DNA from: Pyropia haitanensis
Lineage: Eukaryota; Rhodophyta; Bangiophyceae; Bangiales; Bangiaceae
DNA: 64,000 bases
Reading direction: 5' to 3'
NCBI GenBank assembly: GCA_008729055.1
Contig: SDUX01000001.1
Location: forward strand, 3,627,631-3,691,630
In this document: in pieces, positions 55,110 through 64,000 of the stretch
How positions within the stretch are numbered: position 1 is the stretch's first letter
How the letters are laid out: each line of letters opens with the position of its first letter
Made by a program: the position numbers and the translations under genes
The notes under the pieces: model-generated
Databases searched by the model: none
What the model was told of the DNA's origin: nothing
The model's input: only the letters and a program-made list of their open reading frames with translations

Positions 55110-56853
55110 CGCGGGGCAGGCCCGCCGCCGGTGGGTGACGGTTGGTCGGGACGAACAAAGGGCGGCAAGCCAGATCGCAGGGGGGTTGGGAAGCAGGGGG
55201 GGGACGGAGAGGGGATGAAAGGAAGGGGGGAGGGACGGAGCGGGGATGAAAGGGGGGGGGAGGGCGTCGGCGACGGAGTACCGTGCAGCAAATCGTCGGA
55301 CAGCAGGGCCCACGTAGGACGGATCGAGACCAGAGAGCGCGGGCGCACTCCCGCGCACCCGCGCGCGCCTCTGCCGACGCGGACGCCTGAACTGTACAGC
55401 CGTCGACGACGTCGCCGGGTGTAGCGGCCGTAGCGCCGTTTATAAACACGGTGGGCGTCCCCCCCAGCATGGACAGGACACTCCGGGGAGCGCGGGAAAA
55501 CATGGCGCGGGCGCGCACCCCATGCCGCGCTGCGCCGCCCGGCGCGGACGCGCGCGGGAGTCTGCGGCGTAAACGCGGTCAATTTGCGCTCTGCCCAGCA
55601 ACGTCATGGGCGGCAAGACAGGGCAACAAGGCCACGGTATGTACAGTAGCCACGAAACCGCAGCCGTTTTACGTGGCGACGCTCGGGGTCGGCGTCTGGA
55701 ATTGACCAGGACGGAGAGCCTCGCCAGAAGTACACGCAGACCCCGTCACACCGATCGCCATACGCCCACGTGTTCGACTTCGGTGCGCTGACGGGTGGGT
55801 GCGAGGAATGGGTTGGCATCAGCAGACCTCTGGATACGTATCCGCAGCAGTTGGTGCTGATGTGGGCAAAAATGATGGTTCATGGTGATCGTGATGATCG
55901 TACGCAGACAGGTAAGTACATAGGGAAGAATTCCTAAGGGAGCCCAAATGCGGATCTCGTCACCAGAACTGCCTCCACACGAGCTCTTCGGTGGAGGAGG
56001 GGAGGGTGGGGAGGGAGCCGTGGAGACACCTGCTCCTGTCGGCAACTGGGAATCCCTCGACAAACCTCCCACCCCATGCGGGACTCGCTGAACCACCCAC
56101 CCCACGCTTCACAGAACCCTCCGCCCCACGGGCTAGAGGGTTCGCAGAGGGCATCCCCGTTGCCGACAGGTGCAGGCGGTCCCTCGGCAAATCTGGCGAA
56201 GGAGGTGCCCCAGCCAGCCCCAGCCGTTGCGGGCCACTCCGAGCGTCCTGTGGCTATTGATGCGCCGTCGTTGCCGCCACAACGACGGCAGCTCGACAGC
56301 GGGGGGGGCCAGCGGACTTGTACAGACCCCGGCGGACCTTGCCGCAGAAGAACGTGGTGTCGGTGTCGGTGGCTGTGGCTTTGTTTCTTCGCTGCCGCCG
56401 AGGCCACCGTCGCCGCGCACCCACAGACGCTCTCATGGTCCTGCTCGCGTTCGATGTGCTGCTACTCGGTACTCACCAGCAGGGTCTCATTCTGCGACAC
56501 AAGCACAGGGGGGGGGTGCTCCCCGTGCTTGAGGCGTGAAGAGGCGTTGTCATCGTGCCGACAGAGCTGGCGGGAGAAGTGAGTCATCGTCCGATCATGA
56601 ACCATATTGCTTTTCGAGCAACGCGGAGGGGGGTGCTATCTTCGAATCTCCCTGCGCGAGGCCGCCACGCGAATTGCAGCTGGCTGCTGCCCTCCTCGCC
56701 GCCCTGCCCCTTGCCCGTTCGGCCTGCGCTCCATGCGTTCTCCTCCCCCCGCCTTTGACGAGGGGCACTACGCGTCCATCTCCCCTTGCCGTCTCCCCAC
56801 GGCACTGCTCTCCCCGCCGGCCGCGGTGTGATTTCCCTCCTGCTGCGCTTGTC
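55110..56853. other. divergent intergenic region between copine and the coiled-coil gene
   Basis: G-rich on the plus strand next to the copine start (C/T-rich 5' UTR on the minus strand), then moderate GC to 56600. It contains a small cluster of ~26-bp degenerate direct repeats (about 56062-56145) flanked by a 22-bp inverted repeat (near 56029-56053 and 56152-56176). Both promoters should be here. I found no RNA gene I can support. Confidence 0.4.
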
Positions 56854-57792
56854 ATGACGACGGCGGCCTTTCTTCCGCCGCCGCCACCGCTGTCGGCCGG
56901 CCGCCGCCGCTGCCGCCGCCTGCGGGTGGCTGGCAGGGGTGGCCCGGCGGCGGCCCAGCGGTCGCCACGGCCGGCGCGGCGGCCGTCAACCATCCTTGCC
57001 GCTGCGCCCACCCCCCCCGCATCGCCCGGGCCGTCGTCGTCCTCTGCAGACGACAGCAGCGCCAGCGGCGACGCGCTCGCGGCGGAGTTTGCCGCGCTCG
57101 TCGCCCGCGCCGGCGCGGGCGGTGGCGCCGGCGCGGCCGGCTCCCTCCCCTCGGCGGCGGGCACCCCCCCGCCCCTGACGCCCGAGGAGATGGCGTCGGT
57201 CGACGCCATCGAGTCGCTTGGCCTCGCCGAGCTCAACCGCCTATCCGCCACCCTCCAGTCCTCCCTCGCCGCGCTCGACGACGCGGTCGCGTCGGGCGGC
57301 GCCCCCGACGCCGCCACCGCCAACGAACTCGACCCAGACGCGGTCATCCGCGGCGCCGCCGCGTCCTCCTCGGCGCTGTCCGCGTCGGCGGCGCGGGACC
57401 TGGACGCGCTGCTCGCCCGCTTTGACGCGCGCAAGGCGGCGCTCCTCGCCGCCGTCGCGGCGGACCGCGCGGCGATTGCCGAGGAGGTGGCGCGGCTGGG
57501 GGAGCTCGCCGACGGCCGCGGCGTCGACGCTGACGACGCGGCGGCGGCCGCGGCGGCGACCAAGGCGTCGCGGAAGCGCGGCCTGTTTCGGGCCGCCGCC
57601 GCCGCGCTGGCCGCCGCGGCCGTCACGTACGGGGTGACGGGGGTGGCGGCCGCGACGGGGGGGGGGGGAGGGGGGGAGGAGCTCCGCAACGGCGCCATTG
57701 ACGCCACCGTCGCGGCGTTGTTTGCGTGGCTGGCGAGCCGGGAGGCCCCTGCTTCGGGCGGGGGGGAGGGGGGGGAGGGGGGCGACGGGTGA
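56854..57792 (+). CDS. coiled-coil protein with C-terminal membrane segment, probable organelle targeting
   Basis: 312 residues, TGA stop, unspliced. The ATG at 56854 opens a Pro/Arg/Ala N-terminus (MTTAAFLPPPPPLSAGRRR, then RPARRPSTILAAAP) that resembles a plastid transit peptide, with cleavage perhaps after ILAAA. A low-complexity Ser/Ala stretch follows. Residues 110-230 are helical with heptad-like spacing (ESLGLAELNRLSATLQSSL, ARDLDALLARFDARKAALLA, AIAEEVARLGELAD). After a basic KASRKR comes one hydrophobic segment (about 243-265, AAAAALAAAAVTYGVTGVAAA), then a short Gly-rich tail with TVAALFAWLAS. I do not recognise the family. A membrane-anchored coiled-coil of a plastid or mitochondrion is an inference from layout alone. 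Confidence 0.7.
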   Translation: MTTAAFLPPPPPLSAGRRRCRRLRVAGRGGPAAAQRSPRPARRPSTILAAAPTPPASPGPSSSSADDSSASGDALAAEFAALVARAGAGGGAGAAGSLPSAAGTPPPLTPEEMASVDAIESLGLAELNRLSATLQSSLAALDDAVASGGAPDAATANELDPDAVIRGAAASSSALSASAARDLDALLARFDARKAALLAAVAADRAAIAEEVARLGELADGRGVDADDAAAAAAATKASRKRGLFRAAAAALAAAAVTYGVTGVAAATGGGGGGEELRNGAIDATVAALFAWLASREAPASGGGEGGEGGDG

Positions 57793-58524
57793 CCCGGCCG
57801 GGCGGCTGGTCCCGCTGCACCCGAGGGGCGCTGTGGGTGGGGGAGAGGGGCATCAAACTGGGTGAGGGGTCGGAGGCGGCGGGTCTCGGCGCGGTGGGCT
57901 CTCGTGGGCAAAGGGCGGGTGGGGGGGGTCGACGCGCGCGACGCGGCGGTGCGCGGCGCGCCCCTCTGCCCGGGCGGTCTGTGCACACAAAGAGCCCCAA
58001 CAGGACGGCGTTGCAGTTCCATGGGCCATCCCACCAGCGGCGTGCACCCCACGCCGGTCCCGCGCCATCCCCCGCGGCGTGTCCTCCCCCTCCCTCGTTC
58101 TTGTAGCAGCGCCACCGCAAGGGCCACTGCCCACTGGGCGAGCAGCAAGCGCCCCCCCAGCGCCAATCGTTGTACAGCACCACCCCACACGCCACGCTAG
58201 GCTCCCACCACCCTTGCCGCCCGCCCGCCCGGGACACCCTCCACCCCCACACGCCTATCCCCGGCCACTGGCCAACAGCCCCTGGCGATGACAGGCCACG
58301 CCCCGCCGGCGCGGCTCCCCGCCTGCTCCGCGGCGCCTGTGGGACGGCGGTGCAGTACCCACGGCTGTGGCCCATCTCACCCCCCATCCCCCGTCCCCCC
58401 CCTCTGCCACATCGCTCTGCCTCGCCCAGAACACCACAGCCAGCCTCGTCGGGAGCGGACGGCCAGGCCTGGGGAAGGGGTCCGGAAACGGGGCCGCCCA
58501 TCGTCGAGAGAAGCCCGCCCGCGC
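57793..58524. other. intergenic, no gene supported
   Basis: GC-rich, with open frames on both strands lacking domains. It lies downstream of the coiled-coil gene and of the possible small membrane-protein gene on the other strand. Confidence 0.45.
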
Positions 58525-59062
58525 CTACTGCTGCCGCACAAACATCTTGCGGTTCTTGCCAACCTATCCAGACGAACGTCGGTGAGACCCGGGCAAGGCC
58601 AGGCAGCCAGCGAAGAGGTGCCCGACAAACAGGTCGCTGAAAGCAACATTGGTGGTCGTTAGCTCTGGCTGTCGTGCACAAGACGCGCTCCCGTAGGCAA
58701 GACAAGCATGATAGAGACGGCAGCAGAGATAAAAGGGGAAAAGAAAAGAAAAGAAGAGGGCAAGGGCTGCGGCACGCTCGCGCTCGGACGGCCGGGACCT
58801 ACCATGAGGAAGAGTGGCACGAGGATACCGCCGACAATAACGGCACCACCGAGGGTGTAGGACGCCAGCGTGGGAAGAACGGCCACCATGACGAAGATGA
58901 CAGGGCGCCCCACAGCAGCAAGACGCGGAGCTGGCTGAAGTCCCGGTGCAAGCTCTTCGGTGGCCGCAACAAGCGCCGAGGCGACGGCTTGGCGCCCAGC
59001 CGCTCGCTGTCCGTGTGCGACGTGGGGCAAAGTGGAATCCTCATGTACTTGGTTGATGGCAT
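58525..59062 (-). CDS. possible small membrane protein, two exons, uncertain
   Basis: The ATG at 59062 opens MPSTKYMRIPLCPTSHTDS with good third-position GC to about 58900 (up to RVLLLWGAL). Another frame then reads a strongly hydrophobic stretch VIFVMVAVLPTLASYTLGG followed by AVIVGGILVPLFLM and a donor GTAGGT at 58802. If spliced to an acceptor at 58564 (GGATAG), it ends VGKNRKMFVRQQ and a TAG at 58525. The frame change in the middle is not at a long homopolymer, which weakens the model. Two membrane spans and a basic tail would suit a small organelle or ER membrane subunit. I cannot name it. Confidence 0.3.
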
Positions 59063-60224
59063 TCACATGGAAGGGATCCGGACAAGTCGACCGATGTAGG
59101 TTAGAGCCAAAGATGAGTGAGCCACAGTCGTTGACTGTTCGTCACCCAATTAGATCAGGCCGTTGCACAACGTTCGGTTCGGTGACGGGCATGATTTGTG
59201 GCTGATTCCATCGTGCCTACTGCGTGCTTGCGGCCGCGGCTATGGATTGTCAGGTGCTGGCCAATGATTGCGCTGGATTGCACGACACCTGTGATTGCGT
59301 ATCACACGGGTGGCTGATTGGCGCCTTCGGGGGGGCGAGATTGTATGCGTTGCCTGCGTGCTGGCGGCGCCCTGCTGGCCTGTCGGCGACCTGTGTGGCA
59401 GGCGCTGCTCGTGCGTAGCCCTGGCTCGTGTGTGCGCACCTGCGTTTTTTGTGCGTGCACGAGGGGGGGGCTTGGCCCGACGTGTGTGGGCGCGTCTGCA
59501 TGCCTGCGGGGGGGGGGCCATGCGTGCACCGGTGCCCGTGTGGGCGCGCGTGCGTGCCCGTGACGTGCGGGGGGGAGGGGGCCTGTGCCGGCCCTACATG
59601 AGGGCACGCACGGTGCGCTGAGGGACGATTGCGCGGAGAGAAAGAAGAACAACGACGAAGAAGAAGGACTCTTGGATTGCTGAGTCTGGGGCGTGCACGG
59701 ACGTCGGCTGCCCCATCTACACGGATCCGCGGTCGGTTGCAGGCCGTGAGTCTGATCTGATTTCTACCAATACTGCCACATTCGCGAATAACCTGTACTG
59801 GTGAGAGTGAGAGTGAGAGTGAGTGAGAGAACCGGTGCGTGAGCGGGCGGCTGCTCCGTGTTTGTCTCTGTCCTGTTTCTCTACGCAGGTCCCCCAGGGG
59901 ACTTGAACTAAGGGGGGTACCGAGTCGTGAAGCCGTGGGGGCCTGGGGTCGGGAGGCCTGTCTAGAAACCCACGGGGGAGCGTACGAGGAAGTACCATAA
60001 GGTCTACGCCACGACCCCTCCTGGGTAACACCGGAGCGCCGGGAAGGCTTGGGTACGGGCGCCCGCAACCCTGACAGGGTGTCTCGGGGGATTGGCGTGG
60101 AGAAGCAGGGCGGCGGCAGGCGCGGGGTGGTCGACCTGCGCGCATCGGTGGATTGGGGACCTGAGACAACAATTGTTCTACCTACGACTACCATTTGACC
60201 GAGAAGCAGCCTGGCAACCTCAAC
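59063..60224. other. leader region of the copia element; LTR not defined
   Basis: This stretch precedes gag. It holds a GTGAGA-type short repeat (59803-59829), a GTGAGA donor-like site near 59801 and a TTTCTCTACGCAG acceptor-like site ending near 59887. A 5' LTR must lie in or upstream of it, but without the 3' copy I cannot place the borders, and no standard initiator-Met primer-binding site is seen. Confidence 0.4.
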
Positions 60225-61763
60225 ATGGCGGACGCGTCGCACAATAACGCGCCCCAACCTACGAATTTTATGGCCCTCGCAGATCCGATCCTGCTATCGG
60301 AGGGGCAGATGGGCTTCATCTCGTCCGTCCGCATGCTGGAGGAAGAGGTGCGGGAGGCAACTCTATCGGGCGAGCAGGTGAAGGCGGCTGTGGCGGAGTT
60401 GTTCCCCCCTGCCGTTCTTTTCGGGCCTGACGTGACCACGCTGCCATACGCTCATCGCGAGTTGCGTAAATGGCTTGACAGGCACGGGGCCAACCTGCAG
60501 CAGCATTCCTCCCACCGTGTGATCATGACCCTGGCTACGTCACTGTACGTGGACCCTGAGGATCGTGTCGCAGCCAACCAGCTCGCGACGGAGCTTGTCG
60601 CCGCTGGGCGCCGCGTTGGCGCAAGTGGGGCGGTCAGCCAACCGCCGTCCCCCGCCCGCCGTGGAGACGCAACCCCTGTAGCTGGTGACCGCACTGCTCA
60701 TAATATTGCGATGCGTTTTCGTGACGCGTCGACCAAGTTCTCCGGTAACCTTGGGGAGGCTTGGATGGAGTACGTGGCTGAGTACCAGCAAGTCGCGCGC
60801 GACTATGATCTCAACCAAGAGCAGCGTTTTCAGTACATGCACAACATCCTCAGCGGTGACGCTAAGCGGTTTTATCTCGACAAGGTGCAGTCATACGCTA
60901 CGTCCTTCAACCAGGCCGTTGACATGGTGAGCGCTGAGTATAACTCCATAGTCCGACAGAACCGGGTTAAGAACTACCTTGTGGGATACCGAATGAGCAC
61001 GCTGATCAGTGACGGTGTGACGGAGGCGGCCGCGCTCGAGTAGACATACAAGACTATCACCAAGCTCGCCCCGCAAGTGCCCCGTTCCCATCAGGGCGAC
61101 GCGCACAAGGTTGAGTTTTTGCGGAACGCTGTGGTCGGCAGCCCTTGGGCGACGGAGCCGCTGAGCCGCATTGCCACGCATGGCTTGACCTTTCAACAGC
61201 TGTATGGTGAGCTGGAGGCCGCGTTACATCTACACAAGGAGGCACGACTGGCGGTTGCCCACGCGAGCGCATCCGGACATCGTTTGCCGTCTACCCAGGA
61301 CGTGCCAGGCATACTGTTTGCCGGGCAGGGGCGATACGCGCGCCCCAACCGTGGCTCTGCCACTGGCCATACCAAGCGGGCGGGCAGTTCTTCCCGTCCG
61401 AGTGGCCACAACCCGCTGGCAATTATGGGGTGTTTTAACTGTGATGATGCCGCGCACACCATGAAGGACTGCCCCCGCCCGATTGACGCCGCTAAAGCAG
61501 CTCAGCGTCGGCTCGACTATTACGCCAAGAAGGACGCCGGAAAGGCCTCGATCGCTGCCGTGCTGTTCGAGCTGTGCACCCAGGTGGACGCCATACTGAT
61601 TAGTGAGCGTGCCAGTGCGTCTGAGGACGGCGACGGCGGAGCCGAGGTGGGCGCTGACGACGACCGCCAGCTGTTTGACGCGCTATTGGCCTCCCGAAGT
61701 GGTGCCCCACTGGCAGGCGCGGTGGACGGCGACTCCAAGGCGGATTTTGCAATGGAGGAATGA
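60225..61763 (+). CDS. gag: gag of copia element, interrupted by one in-frame TAG
   Basis: The structural protein that packs element RNA. From ATG 60225 the frame runs 272 codons to TAG at 61041-61043, then continues in the same frame for 240 more codons to TGA at 61761-61763. The capsid-like part spans the TAG: LGEAWMEYVAEYQQVARDY before it, THGLTFQQLYGELEAAL after. A zinc knuckle CFNCDDAAHTMKDC (C-x2-C-x4-H-x4-C) lies near the C-terminus, as in retroviral nucleocapsids. Uninterrupted, it would be 512 residues. A single C-to-T change in a CAG codon would give this TAG, so inactivation by mutation is the simplest reading. Confidence 0.85.
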
Positions 61764-64000
61764 CTCGTCGCCTTTCCTCTATATGCAGACGCCGTCGGGG
61801 CCGGCCTCCCCGCGACCACATGGGAGCAAACGTATCTGAGTGCCTGGTCGCTGCCGCTGCCGATACGAATGTGTTTCTTGGCGCCTGTCTGGACACAGGG
61901 GCGGAGCGGACGGTGATTGGTCGTCAGCAGGCAGCTGCCTACGCGCGCTTTGCTGGCAATGAACTGCACCTGACGGAGCCAAAGAACGCCGCCTTTCGCT
62001 TCGGTGGATCGGATTACCCAAGCCGGGGTGTGTTGCGTATCTGTGTGCCGTTGGCCGATGACCTGTTCCTACCCATGGACGTGGACGTGGTCGACGTCAA
62101 CATACCTTTCCTGTTCGGCCTCGACGCCCTGGACGCGAACGAAATGTACGTCAACAACGTGGCCAACAAGCTCATCTGCGTCGCCTACAACCTGTCGATA
62201 CCTGTAACGCGCAAGTACGGGCACGTGTTCCTGGAGTGGGGTCGGAATACCCTATACACCATGGTGGAGGTGGAGCGACTGCATCGCCACTTTTGCCATC
62301 CACCGCCTGAACGCTTATTTGCTGTGCTGCGGCAGGCGAAGGACCCACACGCCAACAAGGAGACCTTAAGCCGACTGGAGGAAGTGACTGCCACGTGTGA
62401 CACCTGTCAACGACTCGCCAAGGAGCCGACCCGTTTCCGCGTGTCGCTGCCATCGGAGGACATTGTGTTCAACAGGACGGTTCTCGTCGACCTCATGTGG
62501 CTCGAGAGTGAGCCAGTCCTACATGTGGTGGACAAAGACACCGGCTTCAACGCGGCAGCATTTATGCGCGATGGGGAGACCGCCGATGCTGCCTGGGCCG
62601 TGTACCTGCGCATCTGGGTCTACCGCTACGCTGGGCACCCGGACGTGATGCACACGGACCAGGGGCCGCAGCTCACGTCCGCCAAGTGGCGGGCGCTCCT
62701 GCAAGCGGTGGGCACAAAGCACATTGAGTCGGGTATTGAATCGCACAACGCCCTTGGATCTGGCGAGCGCTATCACGCCTACTTGCGGCAGATATATCGT
62801 CGCGTGCGGGCGGACCACCCAACTCTCGACGCGGAGCACGCGCTTTCCCTGGCCGTCTCTGCAATGAACAACACCGCTGGACCTGCTGGACTCGTGCCGA
62901 CCTTGCTTGTGTTTGGCATCGTGCCACGCACGCCGATCAGCCCTGTTGACCTGCCGGAGCAAAAAGTGCGACTGGAGGCGATGAGGACGGCACGGGACGA
63001 GATGAGGCGGACCATTGCGCGAGCCCGGTTGCGGAGAGCCCTGCGCATGCGAGTGCCACGAGCCACCGACGTCGACATTTCTGCTGGCATGGCCGTGCTC
63101 GTGTTCCGCGAGAAACCGGTCAACTGCTGGGTGGGGCCCTACACAGTCATCAAGGCGGATGGCAAACACGTCTGGCTCGACGTGGACGGCACGGCAAAGC
63201 TATTCTCGATCGATAAGGTGAAGCAGTACCGCCACAGCACTGTGCCAGGAGCTGACGGGGCAGAGAGCGATCCAGCGTCTCATGACGGGTCACGCAACGC
63301 GTTGCCGTCTCCGGAAAACGACGTGGAGCTATCCGTGCGCGAGGTGGGTGACGCGGAGCTGGACCAGCTGATGGACGTCATGCGCACAGGTGAGCAGCTG
63401 CTGGTGAACGTCTGTGCCGGACTGCACACCTTCTCGCACACCGACTCGCCGCCTGTGCACGTTTATCCCACATCGGACGTGCTTATTACCGAGGTGCTTA
63501 AGGAGACCGACGTGCGCATCCAATCAGAGCCGTTCCGAGCATCAACCCAACGGGAGGTGGACGGCCTGTTGGGGCGCGGCACAATGAAGGTCGTCAAGAA
63601 GCAGTCCTTACCTGAGGGGGCAAATATCGTCGGAGGGCGTTTCGTTCACACCCTCAAGCACGTCGGATCCTCCAAGGAGCAACCAAAGTCACGCTACGTT
63701 GCGCAAGGCCACAAAGATTGGGACAAGCGATTCGTGGTTCACAACCTGTCGACATTGCGGCAGCGGTCTACCAAGGTCGTGGTATCTACCAGTGCGGTGC
63801 TTGGATATCGAATCTTCGCGCATGACGTGAACCAGTCCTACCTCCAAAGCATGGAGAAGATGACTCGGGACATCTACCTGCAACCAAGGGCGGCGGACAG
63901 GGAGTACTTTGGGATTGGTGAGGACGAGGTGCTGCAGCTGGTGCGGCCGCTGTATGGGATTTGTGACGCTGGTGACTACTGGGCCTCCACGTTCACTGCC
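61760..64000 (+). CDS. pol: pol of copia element (protease, integrase, RT), 3' end outside window
   Basis: Open without a stop for 747 codons to the window edge. The ATG at 61760 overlaps the gag TGA as ATGA, so pol is in a different frame and may be made by re-initiation; an internal frameshift further upstream is not needed. Protease: LDTGAERTVIG, catalytic Asp near residue 45. Integrase: zinc-binding H-H-C-C (HRHFCHPP ... CDTC), then D in LVDLMW, D in HTDQGPQ and E in GSGERYH with D-x35-E spacing. Reverse transcriptase begins near residue 594 (REVDGLLGRGTMK), followed by RYVAQGHKDW, DVNQSYLQS near residue 690, and LVRPLYGICDAGDYW. The C-terminal RT catalytic box and RNase H lie outside. 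No frame break is seen, so pol itself looks intact here. Confidence 0.93.
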   Translation, partial: MTRRLSSICRRRRGRPPRDHMGANVSECLVAAAADTNVFLGACLDTGAERTVIGRQQAAAYARFAGNELHLTEPKNAAFRFGGSDYPSRGVLRICVPLADDLFLPMDVDVVDVNIPFLFGLDALDANEMYVNNVANKLICVAYNLSIPVTRKYGHVFLEWGRNTLYTMVEVERLHRHFCHPPPERLFAVLRQAKDPHANKETLSRLEEVTATCDTCQRLAKEPTRFRVSLPSEDIVFNRTVLVDLMWLESEPVLHVVDKDTGFNAAAFMRDGETADAAWAVYLRIWVYRYAGHPDVMHTDQGPQLTSAKWRALLQAVGTKHIESGIESHNALGSGERYHAYLRQIYRRVRADHPTLDAEHALSLAVSAMNNTAGPAGLVPTLLVFGIVPRTPISPVDLPEQKVRLEAMRTARDEMRRTIARARLRRALRMRVPRATDVDISAGMAVLVFREKPVNCWVGPYTVIKADGKHVWLDVDGTAKLFSIDKVKQYRHSTVPGADGAESDPASHDGSRNALPSPENDVELSVREVGDAELDQLMDVMRTGEQLLVNVCAGLHTFSHTDSPPVHVYPTSDVLITEVLKETDVRIQSEPFRASTQREVDGLLGRGTMKVVKKQSLPEGANIVGGRFVHTLKHVGSSKEQPKSRYVAQGHKDWDKRFVVHNLSTLRQRSTKVVVSTSAVLGYRIFAHDVNQSYLQSMEKMTRDIYLQPRAADREYFGIGEDEVLQLVRPLYGICDAGDYWASTFTA

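Larger units (their letters stand above)
60225..64000 (+). mobile_element. Ty1/copia LTR retrotransposon, truncated by window end
   Basis: The order gag, protease, integrase, reverse transcriptase places it in Ty1/copia, because integrase precedes RT. It runs off the window within RT, so RNase H and the 3' LTR are not seen. Its codon usage has much lower third-position GC than host genes nearby, as expected for a mobile element. Confidence 0.92.

Noticed and set aside
55870..55925. Minus-strand TACTTACCTG that resembles the 5' end of U1 snRNA
   Set aside because: The match is ten bases, the following stem-loop I does not fold as in U1, and no Sm site follows. It equals a consensus splice donor read on the other strand.
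58377..58649. Minus-strand frame overlapping the small membrane-protein exon
   Set aside because: Arg/Gly-rich continuation without codon bias; the short exon ending VGKNRKMFVRQQ explains the splice-like signals better.
59880..59915. Minus-strand TTCAAG stretch resembling a tRNA T-arm, or a retroelement primer-binding site
   Set aside because: The flanking bases do not pair into a T-stem, no cloverleaf can be drawn, and the plus strand lacks the TGG expected at a primer-binding site.
1..64000. CRISPR array, rRNA genes, bacterial operons
   Set aside because: No regularly spaced direct repeats with unique spacers, no rRNA-like sequence, and gene structure is eukaryotic.

Overview
The window is nuclear DNA of a very GC-rich unicellular eukaryote. 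It holds spliceosomal introns, nuclear-type genes (CDK7, NatC subunit Naa30, copine, C2H2 zinc fingers), eukaryotic tRNA genes with Pol III T-run terminators, and a Ty1/copia retrotransposon. Several N-termini look like plastid transit peptides (Ala/Arg/Ser rich, start MAS or MTT), so an alga is the best guess, but no gene here proves a plastid. Coding regions have extreme GC at third codon positions. Proteins carry long Ala, Gly and Pro expansions, and G/C homopolymers often break reading frames.

Layout. 0.65-1.7 kb (-): secreted collagen-like protein. 3.3-7.4 kb (-): ABCB-type half transporter split over frames. 7.4-12.6 kb: no confident gene, one inverted-repeat element. 12.7-13.9 kb (+): CDK7. 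14.0-15.5 kb (-): Golgi-type GT25-like protein, convergent with CDK7. 17.3-20.2 kb (-): two-exon C2H2 zinc-finger protein. 20.2-29.5 kb: gene-poor, low complexity. 29.5-30.8 kb (-): Fringe/GT31-like glycosyltransferase. 31.5-32.9 kb (+): four-exon NAA30, divergent from it. 33.8-34.1 kb (-): partial unknown gene. 34.8-35.2 kb (+): small N-myristoylation-type protein. 36.7-41.1 kb (-): huge Ala-rich TPR membrane protein. 42.2 and 43.0 kb: tRNA-Ala(AGC) and tRNA-Asp(GTC). 44.8-47.1 kb (+) and 47.4-49.2 kb (-): a convergent pair, an SF1-helicase-like protein and an unknown Ala-rich protein. 50.7-52.0 kb: an element with 30-bp terminal inverted repeats. 52.4-55.1 kb (-): copine. 56.9-57.8 kb (+): coiled-coil plus membrane-segment protein. 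60.2-64.0 kb (+): copia element running off the window.

The genes do not form one pathway; this looks like an ordinary stretch of chromosome. The most unusual signals are the tRNAs. Both have a T-loop far longer than seven nucleotides (17 and 20 nt) inside an otherwise perfect cloverleaf, and in both the extra bases fit best between positions 59 and 60. The Ala gene also has a normal 37/38 intron. The second signal is the splice donor: every intron I could place with confidence begins GTACGT rather than GTAAGT.
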